From the NCBI GenBank assembly GCA_020137815.1, contig CM035350.1:9551377-9615376 (forward strand): a stretch of DNA of 64,000 nt, read 5' to 3'. The number at the start of each line of letters is the position of its first letter. Within the stretch, counting starts at the first letter, position 1. The translations under genes and the position numbers were made by a program. Shown piece after piece: positions 1 through 8,962 of this stretch. The notes under the pieces were generated by a model, which was not told where the DNA came from, searched no databases, and saw nothing but the letters and a program-made list of their open reading frames with translations. The stretch comes from Hormiphora californensis (Eukaryota > Ctenophora > Tentaculata > Cydippida > Pleurobrachiidae).

Positions 1-34
1 GTTATTATTATTATATTACACACTTTTCTTTCAG

Positions 35-1449
35 GAGCTAAATTAAAAGTCTGCAAGAGATGGCTGTGTTACACGTTTACCAATGGCCGGAAAGAGTTTA
101 ACGAAGAAGAGGCTTTTGTCATGGCTGAGGCAACCTATATCGAAGTAATTAATTTATTAGTATTTTCACCAATTGTATTATGTATAGAAATTTCACAGGA
201 TACTTATATTAGCCCTTAGTTGCCGTTTCTTTTTTCCTGAACGCTTTAGGAGGCTCCAAAACATTTGCAATTCGTGTATTAAAATTTGGTGTTTCTCAAT
301 ACCACGTACTGCACATATCAGTCATTATCACCTATCCCTTTCTCTCTCTAGTCCCTGGGCTTAGCTCTATAAACTAGATGCAGCAAAGCTTGTTTGTTTT
401 ACAGACATGATCGGCGGGGCCTTTATCCTCTTATATTTATCAGGTAGCTGGCAACAACACAGTCTGCATGCGCTCTGTAATATCAGACAGTTTCGGTAGA
501 CTACCAGCCACAATAATATACGGGATATTGTCTGTCGGGGCCAGCTGCGTTTCAAATTATTAGTTAACCGCTCTAAATTTTAAGCTGCTCGGTCCCCTGC
601 AGGGTTTTAGGTAGAATTTATAAAATATACTGATTCCCTTCAATAAAGTCGTAATTTCCTGACTAAAATTTCCGTCATAATGTCGTATACAAATTAAATT
701 ATGTCCTCAGCATATCGATATTTTTTAGGGAAAGGACAGTATTGAAGGGACATCTCTTAGTAACCTTACAAACAACGCTAGAACTTTCTTCTTATCTCAA
801 ATCGTCCCATCACGTTACGATTAAAGTTCCACAATTGAGTTTTTAACAACTAATCTCCCTCCAGGCACTGTCTGGCGTCTGGGAAGTGTGCGTGGATACA
901 CCGGACCCTGATGTCCCACCCTGTACACTACTCTATAGTGGTGTTCAAATGAGACCTCTCCCGGAGGAGGCGCCTTTCAGAGTCACCCGATTCCGGCAAA
1001 ACTCCCCACCAGCACCGACCCTTCACGGGGGTCACTTATTCACTTCTCACATATCACTTATTCACTTCTCACATATCACTTTCACTTCTCACATATCACT
1101 TATTCACTTCTCACATATCACTTATCACTTCTCACATATCACTTTCACTTCTCACATATCACTTATCACTTCTCACATATCACTTATTCACTTCTCACAT
1201 ATCACTTATCACTTCTCACATATCACTTCACTTCTCACATATCACTTTTCACTTCTCACATATCACTTATCAGTTTCGTTTGAAAAGCTCGCTTCTGATA
1301 ATTTTTTGATCTTCCACCGTTGTACACGCGAACGAGCATGGCCTCCAAGTTGGATCGTGCCTTCACTATCTGGCGGAATGGCGGCCCGGGCAACAGAGCT
1401 ACTACTGCTGATTACAGCCGGCTGGAGATGTCCATCGTATCTACCTTGA
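35..1449 (+). CDS. C-terminal exons of an unidentified gene, reading into a retroelement
   Basis: Two exons are visible: 35-144 (acceptor TTTCAG, donor GTAATT) and one starting at 865 (acceptor CTCCAG). Both are phase 0 and join to a sequence with motifs such as CKRWLCYTFTNGRKEF and GVWEVCVDTPDPD. I do not recognise the family. Before the retroelement arrived, the frame would have ended at a TGA just after the target site (the downstream target copy at 2684-2713 is followed by ATGATAG). In this allele the frame instead runs through the 5' minisatellite of the element and stops at 1447-1449, adding a tail of repeated FTSHIS/YHFSHI peptides. The gene begins outside the window. Exon calls rest on splice signals and open frame only. 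Confidence 0.45.
1032..1268 (+). repeat. 5' minisatellite of retroelement copy A
   Basis: About a dozen units of CTTCTCACATATCACTT, with optional ATT or T spacers, lie immediately upstream of the ORF. The same unit starts copy B (6354-6418), so it belongs to the element, like the monomer arrays in the 5' UTR of some L1 families. A promoter role is a guess. Confidence 0.8.
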
Positions 1450-2378
1450 GACGAGTCGGTGGGTACCCTGACCCTAACAAGGAAGGTGGCACATTCGACC
1501 TGAACAAGCTGACCACCACCTATCTCTCAACTCTAGATACCAACAAGAAAGTTAGTTTTATTTCTGATATGGCGGGCTTACTTTGGTATCGTGCTCTCCC
1601 TCTCAGTCGGTTAGCTAAGAAGAACTTGTCAGATGACATGCGATCGGTTCAGAACAGTTCTGTGTGTAGCGATGAATCAAAAGAGAAGGTAGAGAAGCTT
1701 ATGGAGCATCTGGACCACACCCGAGACCGTCTTGACAGTGCTACAGATCTGTTATTAGAACGTGATTCCAAGATCATTGAACTGCAATCAGAGATCAGTG
1801 CCCTGAAAGACTCGATCATATCCATGAAAGATACCATGCTAGAGAAGAGCGTGGCCGCTGTACAGACAGTTGTAAAGGACGAGATTCAGAATTACTCTGC
1901 TGTTCTCCAGACAGCTGCTACTGCTGTGAACCAGACCTGTGTATCTGCCCTTGCTCCCAGCAAACTACGAACAGCAATTGCCAGCGCTTCAGTTGATCGT
2001 AGTAACAACCTGATGGTGTACGGTCTGCCAGAGAGTGACCAGCTAAGCGACAGTACTTTAGTCAAGGATCTATTTGAACATTTGTCTGAAGCGCCAGTGT
2101 TATCAGAGGTGGCACGACTTGGTAGGAGAGGTGGTGAGGGAGTGCGGCCAGTGCGGGTGGTGCTGAGGAACAGAGAGATTGCTAGGACTATTTTGGGGAA
2201 ATCAGCGATGCTGAAGGACTCTGACCAGTATCAGTCAGTGTTTATTGCACCGGACAGATCAGTAGAAGAGAGAGCAGAGAGAAAAGAATTAGTTACTAAA
2301 CTGAGAGAGAGAAGAGAAAATGAACCTGATAAAGTGTGGAGGATTAGAAGAGGCTATATTGTAGAGAGTGAGACGTGA
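1338..2378 (+). CDS. LINE ORF1-like coiled-coil RNA-binding protein (copy A)
   Basis: The frame is open and intact, about 346 residues from the ATG at 1338; an in-frame ATG also lies at 1320, but the match to copy B starts at the SKLDRAF motif. The N-terminal third is conserved between the copies (YPDPNKEGGTF, KLTTTYLSTLDTNKK). A heptad-rich coiled coil follows, around residues 115-175. The C-terminal half has the pattern of LINE ORF1 proteins: NLMVYGLPESD, VARLGRRG, RPVRVVLRNRE, VFIAPDRSVEER, then a basic LRERR stretch. Such proteins usually bind RNA and form multimers. No ORF2 follows. The match to copy B across the ORF argues for recent mobility. Confidence 0.8.
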   Translation: MASKLDRAFTIWRNGGPGNRATTADYSRLEMSIVSTLRRVGGYPDPNKEGGTFDLNKLTTTYLSTLDTNKKVSFISDMAGLLWYRALPLSRLAKKNLSDDMRSVQNSSVCSDESKEKVEKLMEHLDHTRDRLDSATDLLLERDSKIIELQSEISALKDSIISMKDTMLEKSVAAVQTVVKDEIQNYSAVLQTAATAVNQTCVSALAPSKLRTAIASASVDRSNNLMVYGLPESDQLSDSTLVKDLFEHLSEAPVLSEVARLGRRGGEGVRPVRVVLRNREIARTILGKSAMLKDSDQYQSVFIAPDRSVEERAERKELVTKLRERRENEPDKVWRIRRGYIVESET

Positions 2379-2683
2379 GAAGTGTTGCGAGAGATTAGAG
2401 AGATAGAGATTAATGAGTTAACTTTTTGAGATACGGATTTATTTTATGTTTTATAATTTTTTATGGTTTTCAGTTTTGTAAAGACATAGTGCGGACCAGG
2501 GTGGGGTAGCAGGTTCAAAGCACACAAAAGACCTAACCGTCTTCGTGCTAACGACCCTGTTACGCCACCCTGAATCCTCACTCAGTTTGGTCTGTGTGGC
2601 TGGTTTGCTTCCTATTATAATATGATTATTTCGGCGCAATGCCACTGCCAGCGGCAGTTTTGATTGATTGATTGAATATAGGT

Positions 2684-2772
2684 CTCCCCACCAGCACCCA
2701 CCCTTCACGGGGGATGATAGAGGTAGGTCTCCCCACCAGCACCCACCCTTCACGGGGGATGATAGAGGTAGG
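2684..2772 (+). repeat. Tandem 45-bp duplication containing the target site
   Basis: The downstream target-site copy is itself present twice, with the second starting at 2729, period 45 bp (CTCCCCACCAGCACCCACCC ... GATGATAGAGGTAGG). It is probably a small pre-existing or later tandem duplication next to the insertion. Confidence 0.8.
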
Positions 2773-2780
2773 CCTCGAGG

Positions 2781-2832
2781 TTGTTATTTTCTAACCCTTC
2801 TTTACACTTGTAAACAGGGTCGAGCAAGTCTA
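2781..2832 (+). repeat. Short dispersed repeat, about 52 bp (copy 1 of 6)
   Basis: It begins TTGTTAT-TTCTAACCC and ends AAACAGGGTCGAGCAA. The same block, in either orientation, recurs at 29513-29566, 30057-30105, 42264-42316, 51057-51112 and, truncated, 51600-51638. It has no coding capacity. Confidence 0.7.
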
Positions 2833-2839
2833 GTTCGAG

Positions 2840-3430
2840 GAGCTGTTTTTTGAACGTTTGATCTTATCTGGTTTGATTTCCGACAGTAAATAACAACACT
2901 AATTTACAGGCTGATTGGCCATGACAGAGCCTATAAATGCAAAACTCCAAGAGAAGAAAGACAAGAAGAGACACCATAAGACGATGCCATGTGAATGAGC
3001 AGTCAAAAAGCTGATACCGAGCCGCTGAAATATAGGTGAAGAATCATAGGAAATTTATTGAAGATGGACATTGTCAGATGTTTGTTTGTCCCGCGGTGTC
3101 CACTCGTTATTACAAACTATGTGTCGCTGCGAGTTTTTATAATTTATTGCGTATTGTGCTGTAACCTATATATATAATGTGTATGGTGCTATTATTATAG
3201 TAGTATTATACCCCATAATGGTACACGATACACTTGTAGTTGTGTTGATACACTGTCAGAGCATTGGCCTGACCCTATCCTCATTTCGAGAACCGCGGTC
3301 AGAGCATTGGCCTGACAGTTGAAACATGTGTTTTCATTCAACTCGATTTAGGAGATCATTGTGAGACAATTGCCAAGTTATCTAATTGCCAACTGTACAG
3401 ATTTGTAGTAAATTCGCCCAGCCCCATTGT
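2840..3430. other. No gene seen; second dispersed motif
   Basis: No supported coding sequence. The motif CAGAGCATTGGCCTGAC occurs twice here (near 3257 and 3300) and again at about 51975 (reverse) and 55500, so it is another small dispersed repeat. Confidence 0.5.
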
Positions 3431-3640
3431 GTGTGGTGTGGCGACCCCAATTTGACAGTGCGCTCAGATCGGGTCGGCGGCGCCAGACAGCCCCATGTGT
3501 GCTGTATGGCGACCCCAATTTGACAGTGCGCTCAGATCAGGTCGGCGGTGCCAGACAGCCCCATGTGTGTGGTATGGCGACCCCAATTTGACAGTGCGCT
3601 CAGATCGGGTCGGCGGCGCCAGACAGCCCATGTGTGGTGT
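3430..3640 (+). repeat. Three tandem 68-bp repeats
   Basis: The block GCGACCCCAATTTGACAG starts at 3441, 3509 and 3577, a period of 68 bp with very few differences (GGCGGCGCC versus GGCGGTGCC). Open frames through it are by-products of the repeat. Confidence 0.9.
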
Positions 3641-4782
3641 GGATTTTATTGATATATACCTCTCTCTATATACGATGTTCAGAAATTATCCTGTTAAACT
3701 AAAACTGAACTTGTTTTACTTTTAAAATGAACCTGCGAAAAAGCATGATGATGTATCATTGTCAATCACAATGAAAGTTTGTGATCAGCCCGCAATGCGG
3801 GCCCCACATTGCATTTTTGGTCAAACCCATCAAAGCATCTTCATTCCTCGTTTTGTGCCAACTAAAATCGTATACAATTCTACAACCCAGAAGAAAGAAA
3901 ATAAAGATTAGCATGGCTGATGTGGTAATTTCAAGTATATAAATTGTTTTGAATTCCTTCCAAAGAAAAGACCCTAATATGACTCTTTCAATTCCGGTCC
4001 AAAATCTTGTAATCTTGTAATATTCTTCACACAGATACTGCACAGGTGTCAGTTCCTGACAGAGCCCCCCTCTCCCTGGATACAAGTGGTAACTGGTATC
4101 CAAAATGAATATCAGGATGTAACATGTTATTCTGGTTCTTTAACATACCCGGATGTTCTTCTTCAGCCGGGAGGAGGCTCTGGAATTAATGATAAACCGG
4201 GACACGTGGATCGGTTATTGCATCAACACTCGGCCTCTCCGGCCGCCTTAGGTCAAAAAAGTGGTTCTTGTTATTTTTAATTTTTAATTTTGGTAAGTTC
4301 CTCTCTGGAACTTGTTTTCGCGTTCATTCTGAGTTCAAGAGATTTGGTGCGCTCTTGATTGTGGTTCCTTCTGGGTGTGGTTCGCTCTTGGATATGGTCT
4401 CTTCTGGATGTGGTTCGCTCTGGGATATGGTCTCTTTTGGATGTGGTTCGCTCTTGGAGGCTCTTGGACTTTATTATGGTTCACTATCCAAAATTAAATT
4501 GCCATTCTGAGTTCTGACGGGCTGTGACGCTCTGCTTTTGCTTCTAAAACTTAAACCACCAAAAACGGGAAACATTTCTGATTTCGAAAAAAAAAACAGA
4601 TTCTAAAATTCACAAATTCAAATAAGATATTTTGAAATAATGTACAGAATATGATTGTAACGCGCGAATTTTTAAAATTAAGCGATGCAAATACGCGCGC
4701 ACGAACTGAACTGACCGGCGCGGTCGGATCTCGACTTTTTCAAACTTTTAAATTTTCAAATTTTTGGAAATTTCAAACTCCG
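3641..4782. other. Intergenic, with a diverged tandem repeat at 4345-4465
   Basis: No convincing gene. At 4345-4465 a unit of about 34 bp (TGTGGTTCGCTCTTGGATATGGTCTCTT type) is repeated four times and leads into GACTTTATTATGGTTC. The same units and the same flank occur at 43770-44110 and 44795-44850, so this is a dispersed element. A frame on the minus strand at 3762-4103 has no homology I can see. Confidence 0.5.
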
Positions 4783-5000
4783 TAAAGTCGGATTTTTTGA
4801 AACTGTCACCCCCCTGGGTATTTTCAAATTTCGTAAATGACCATAAATCCGGTTCCTGACGAGATAGAGACTTGAAATTTGGAGGTTACGAAGATCTTGC
4901 TAAGTTCTTCCGAACCTCAAGTCTCTATCTTATCAGGAACCGGAGATATGGCAAATTTTGTTATTTCAGGGGGGTGACAGTTTCAAAAAATCCGACTTTA
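4783..5000. mobile_element. Palindromic MITE, family 1 (TIR AAGTCGGATTTTTTGAAACT)
   Basis: Terminal inverted repeats of about 30 bp (AAGTCGGATTTTTTGAAACT on into a C run) are flanked by TA. An inner inverted pair, AGATAGAGACTTGA against its complement, gives a nested hairpin. Related elements lie at 8721-8848 and 46649-46798. The TA flanks suggest Tc1/mariner-type mobilisation. It ends only 35 bp upstream of the FAXDC2-like start codon. Confidence 0.8.
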
Positions 5001-5035
5001 GTCCGTAATCACTTTTTTGAGGCATTTGCAGCGTT

Positions 5036-8000
5036 ATGGGACACGTAAGGGAACTCCGAAAGGAAAATGAAGAAGACACTCAAAATGTAAGTTATTTAAT
5101 TACTAATTTTGGCCGGTTTATTACCGAAAACAGACTTATAAAGTTACCAAAATTTTAGCGTGGCGCTCTGGGAGAGACTCTTAAATCGCTTCTTTTCGTT
5201 CTTGGTACGGCGATTCTAGCTACTATTGCTGTTCGAAACTCTGTGAACCCGTAAGTAAGGCCTATATGCCCTAAAAATTCCTTTAGTTACCGACCACCTC
5301 CTTGCCACTATCTCCATAACGGTACGGTTCCTGATTTTTGAGGTCACATCGATATTTTGCTTTCAGACTCCTTATTCATGTTTACTGTCTAGGTACATTC
5401 ACAAAATATGGGGTGCCTCTCATGACTTTTGGGGCGAGCTCTGGAACAGGATTTACGATTTGTTCGGTCGCAACGATCACCTCGTCCACCATCTCGGATC
5501 AGCTCTCTCATATTCATCATGCTTCGTGGTGTTCAATGCTGTTTTCTTGTTATGCGACGTCACAAGGAAACCAACCTGGCTCCTGAAATACAAAGTTCAG
5601 GAAGGCAAAAACGAACCGGTAAGGAACAACTTGACTGGTCAAAGCAGTTGAGAAGAAGTGGGGAGTATATGGGGATGAGGAGAGTCCTACCATCTGTATT
5701 TAATTTAGTGGACCAGAAGAAGTTGTGGAGCTGTATCAGAACTTCTGCGTTTAATTTATTAGTAGTCAGTCCAGTGGTTACACTTGTTCTCTACCCTATG
5801 GCTCTGGCCCTGGGTTCTTACCACAAGGGCCAGTTACCAACATTCGAACGACTGCTTGTGGAATTTGTTGTTTTTACTTTGGTTGAAGAAGTGATGTTTT
5901 ATTACAGCCACAGGTAACTTGTTTAGGTGTTCCATGGGAACCGGGCAGTTATTATTAACTATGGTTGCGCCTAGTTCGAACTTCACGAATTAAAATACCC
6001 CATAGGGATTAGGGGTTGATGTACCCGTCCAAGGTAACTCCAATAACCATTATGATTTGTCTCTACAGGTTGCTCCACTCGCCCCGGTTCTATGCCAAGT
6101 ACCACAAGAAGCATCACGAATGGACTGCCCCCATTGGTATTACTTCTATCTACTGCACACCACTAGAAATGGTCTGCTCCAATATATTGCCTTCCATTAT
6201 GGGACCTATGATAATGCAGTCACACATCTTCGTTACATGGCTCTGGTTAGTTACACAGTTACACAGCTATAACACAGTTACCAGTTACACAGTTACACAG
6301 TTGTCATGAAAACAATACACAGTTACACAGCTATAACACAGTTACCACAGTTATCACTTCTCACATATCACTTATCACTTCTCACATATCACTTTCACTT
6401 CTCACATATCACTTATCAGTATCGTTTGAAAAAGCTCGCTCCTGATAGTTGTTTGATCTTGCACCGTTGTACACAAGTACGTACATGGCCATGAATTCCA
6501 AGTTGGATCGTGCCTTCACTACCTGGCAGCTGGGGTGCCCGGGTGACCGTGCTATCTCTGCTGATTACAGTCGGCTGGAGTCGTCAATTATATCTACATT
6601 GAGACGAGTCGCTGGGTACCCTGACCCTAACAAGGAAGGTGGCACGTTTGACCCGAACAAGCTGACCACCACCTATCTCTCAACTCTGGATACCAACAAG
6701 AAGGTCAAGTTTATTTCTGATATGGCGGGTTTGCTTTGGTATCGTGCTCTCCCTCTCAGTCGGTTAGCTAAGAAGAACTTGTTATCAGATGATACGAGGT
6801 CTCACAACAGTTCTGTGTGCAGCAATGAATCGAAAGAAAAGGTAGAGAAGCTCATGGAGCATCTTGACCACACCCGTGACCGTCTTGATAGTGCTACAGC
6901 TGTATTACTAGAACGTGATTCCAAGGTCATTGAACTGCAATCAGAGATCAGTGCCTTGAAAGACTCTATCATATCCATGAAGGACACCATGCTAGAGAAG
7001 AGTGTGACTGCTGTACAGACAGTTGTTAAAGACGAGATCCAGAACTACTCTGCTGTTCTCCAGACAGCTGCTACTGCTGTGAACCAGACCTGTGTATCTG
7101 CCCTTGCTCCCAGCAAACTCCGAACAGCAATTGCCAGTGCTTCAGTTGACCGTAGCAGTAACCTAATTGTGTATGGCTTGTGTGAGGATGAGAGGAGCAG
7201 TGACAGTGACAAGGTGAAGGAGCTGTTCGAGCATCTTGTGGAAGCACCAGTTCTTTCGAAGGTTGAGAGGCTGGGGAGGAGCAGGGAGGAGCGTGCACGG
7301 CCGGTGAAAGTGGTTTTGAGGAGCAGTGAGAGTGTCAGGGCTCTCCTGGGCAAGGCATCACGGCTGAAAGAGTCAGAAACTTTCCGTTCAGTGTATGTGG
7401 CTCCTGATAGAACTTTAGAGGAGAGAGTAGAGAGGAGATTATTAGTAGCTAACTTGAGAGAGAGGAGAGAATCAGAGCCAGAGAAAGTGTGGGTTATTAG
7501 ACAGGGATCGGTTGTGGGAACTGCGAAAACTGAGAGTGATTCTGATGTGTGAGAAGTCAGAGTTGAGAGAGTGAGAAATTAGAGATTTTAACATTCTTCA
7601 TCCTTCTGCCCGTATATTCACAATTCACATCCTATCGTTTTTGAAACCGTTTCTTGTAAGGACATGGTGAGGGCCAGGGTGGGGTAGCGGGGTCAACGCA
7701 CACAAAAGTCCTTACCCGACTTCGTGCAATTGATCTCGTTACGCCACTCTGAACCCTCACCCAGTTTGGTCCGTGTGGTTCAGTTTTCATGATATTATAT
7801 GTTTAATTGCGGCTCAGTGCCACTACCCACCGTGGTAGCTTTGATTGACCAGTTACACAGTTACACAGTTGTCAGTTACGCAGTTACAGTTAGTAGTTAC
7901 ACAGTTACATAGCTACACAGTTGCATGCATCGTCCCCGGTTTTACTTCTCACTCGCCCTAGGTATGCTCTGGTTATATTCTCTACAACGCTAGCTCACGG

Positions 8001-8508
8001 AGGTTATCATGTACCCTTCCTCTTCTCCCCTGAAGCACATGACTACCACCACAAAACGTGAGATACCAAATGAGATAACTGTCGCCCCATTTTAATATCG
8101 TTCTAACTTTCTCCGTGGTTTGATAAAGCTGGCACATATTTATCGCATGACATTTAGAATTAGGAACCGGACGTTTTATCCAAACCGGTCCAAACCGGTT
8201 CGAACAGTGAAATACTCAACCGAAAAACGCGAAACTAGGAAACATGTCGGTTCAGTTATGACCGGTTTGGACCGGTTTGGATAAAACGCCCGGTTCCTAT
8301 TTCAAATCTAATTACCCCTGACATCAGGTTTAATTGTTGGTTTGGCACCGTTGGTATTCTTGATAAACTTCACAAAACTGATAAACCTTTCTGTGGAAGT
8401 ATCCATGAAGTCCGACACTATGTTTCCTTCAGCCTGACCCCTGTTAAGGAGCTTCATCCTGACCCCAAGGATCGTCTTGCTACTGCCTCGTGCACCAAAG
8501 TAGAGTGA
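5036..8508 (+). CDS. FAXDC2: FAXDC2-like fatty acid/sterol hydroxylase family protein
   Basis: Seven exons with matching phases: 5036-5086, 5159-5250, 5393-5618, 5717-5913, 6069-6245, 7962-8057 and 8328-8508 (TGA). The product is about 339 aa; human FAXDC2 is about 333. It is a multi-pass ER membrane protein of the di-iron desaturase/hydroxylase superfamily. All the histidine clusters are present: YYSHRLLHSPRFY with KYHKKHHEW, GGYH and HDYHHK. The QEGKNEP and YYSHR stretches are strongly FAXDC2-like. In vertebrates the family acts in sterol metabolism; the substrate here is not shown. Intron 5 (6246-7961) carries retroelement copy B and intron 6 a small palindromic element. The exon 4 acceptor (CCAG at 5713-5716) was chosen because it keeps frame; an upstream AG would not. 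Confidence 0.92.
6249..6350 (+). repeat. CAGTTACA-type tandem repeat at the retroelement target
   Basis: Units of GTTACACA and CAGCTATAACACAGTTACC run from the exon 5 donor of the FAXDC2-like gene, and resume at 7850-7925 beyond the insertion. The retroelement landed inside this array, so its exact 5' edge is uncertain. Confidence 0.7.
6307..7848 (+). mobile_element. Non-autonomous LINE-like element, ORF1 only (copy B)
   Basis: It is bounded by a 26-bp perfect direct repeat at 6281-6306 and 7849-7874 (begins CCAGTTACACAGTTACACAG). Because the target is itself repetitive, the 5' boundary could lie some tens of bases further in. It has the same order as copy A: CTTCTCACATATCACTT repeats, ORF1, the shared 3' UTR, then a TTGATTGA end. 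It sits in the sense orientation in intron 5 of the FAXDC2-like gene. Confidence 0.85.
6485..7552 (+). CDS. LINE ORF1-like coiled-coil RNA-binding protein (copy B)
   Basis: An intact frame of about 355 residues from the ATG at 6485 (an in-frame ATG at 6449 is also possible), parallel to copy A throughout. The N-terminal block includes AGYPDPNKEGGTF and KLTTTYLSTLDTNKK. A coiled coil follows (EKVEKLMEHLDHTRDRLDSA). The C-terminal block has NLIVYGLCEDE, VERLGRSRE, RPVKVVLRSSE and VYVAPDRTLEERVERR. The largest differences from copy A are in the linker before and within the C-terminal domain. Both copies are open, so selection or recent spread is likely. No enzymatic domain is present. Confidence 0.8.
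   Translation: MAMNSKLDRAFTTWQLGCPGDRAISADYSRLESSIISTLRRVAGYPDPNKEGGTFDPNKLTTTYLSTLDTNKKVKFISDMAGLLWYRALPLSRLAKKNLLSDDTRSHNSSVCSNESKEKVEKLMEHLDHTRDRLDSATAVLLERDSKVIELQSEISALKDSIISMKDTMLEKSVTAVQTVVKDEIQNYSAVLQTAATAVNQTCVSALAPSKLRTAIASASVDRSSNLIVYGLCEDERSSDSDKVKELFEHLVEAPVLSKVERLGRSREERARPVKVVLRSSESVRALLGKASRLKESETFRSVYVAPDRTLEERVERRLLVANLRERRESEPEKVWVIRQGSVVGTAKTESDSDV
8162..8298. mobile_element. Palindromic mini-element in intron 6 of the FAXDC2-like gene
   Basis: The left arm AGGAACCGG..CGTTTTATCC, with two ACCGG-containing blocks, is mirrored at the right end (GGATAAAACG..CCGGTTCCT). The flanks suggest a TA target. It is a stem with arms of about 45 bp and no coding sequence. Confidence 0.7.
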
Positions 8509-8720
8509 GAGTATGAGAGGTTGGAAAGTTTTAAAATGAGACGTTTTGTGGAAATGTTTAAATGGAGATTATGTTTTGTAATAGATAACTTTATTCCGAT
8601 ATGCTTTATCATGTTTAAATGTTTATACTTTATACGCTTTTGATAATATATGTGATATATGTGTGTACAAATTGTTGTTATGATTTATGATAAATTTTCT
8701 TTATGAATCGGCTGTTTATG

Positions 8721-8848
8721 AAGTTGGATTTTTTTGAAGATGTCACCCTCCCCCTTCTTCTCGTTCGCTCGTTTTTGTGTGCCTATCAAAAGTTGATGGA
8801 TATCACATGCGCATGAATTTGGGGTGACGACTTCAAAAAATCAGACTT
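8721..8848. mobile_element. MITE, family 1 (diverged copy)
   Basis: AAGTTGGATTTTTTTGAAGA at the left and its diverged complement ending CAGACTT at the right match the ends of the 4783-5000 element. It lies between the FAXDC2-like stop and the TARBP1-like frame. Confidence 0.65.
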
Positions 8849-8962
8849 AACTCGTCAACTTTCATCTTATACTTAGGTACCACAGACGTTTTACTTTTAC
8901 TAATTGACTAGGTCATAGAATAACGAACCATTTTATAGGGTGTAAAATTCGGCAGACTATCC

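Larger units (their letters stand above)
1032..2683 (+). mobile_element. Non-autonomous LINE-like element, ORF1 only (copy A)
   Basis: The 1.65 kb element is flanked by a 30-bp direct repeat with one mismatch, at 1002-1031 and 2684-2713 (core CTCCCCACCAGCACC), as expected of a target-site duplication. It consists of a 5' tandem repeat, one long ORF and a 3' tail ending in a short TTGA repeat rather than poly(A). There is no reverse-transcriptase ORF. Copy B at 6307-7848 has the same plan and the same 3' UTR, including the GGGTGGGGTAGC and GTTACGCCAC blocks. By analogy with half-LINEs (HAL1 type) it is probably mobilised in trans; that is inference. Confidence 0.85.

Noticed and set aside
3762-4103. 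113-codon minus-strand frame with a hydrophobic stretch
   Set aside because: No recognisable family, no splice or promoter context; treated as chance.
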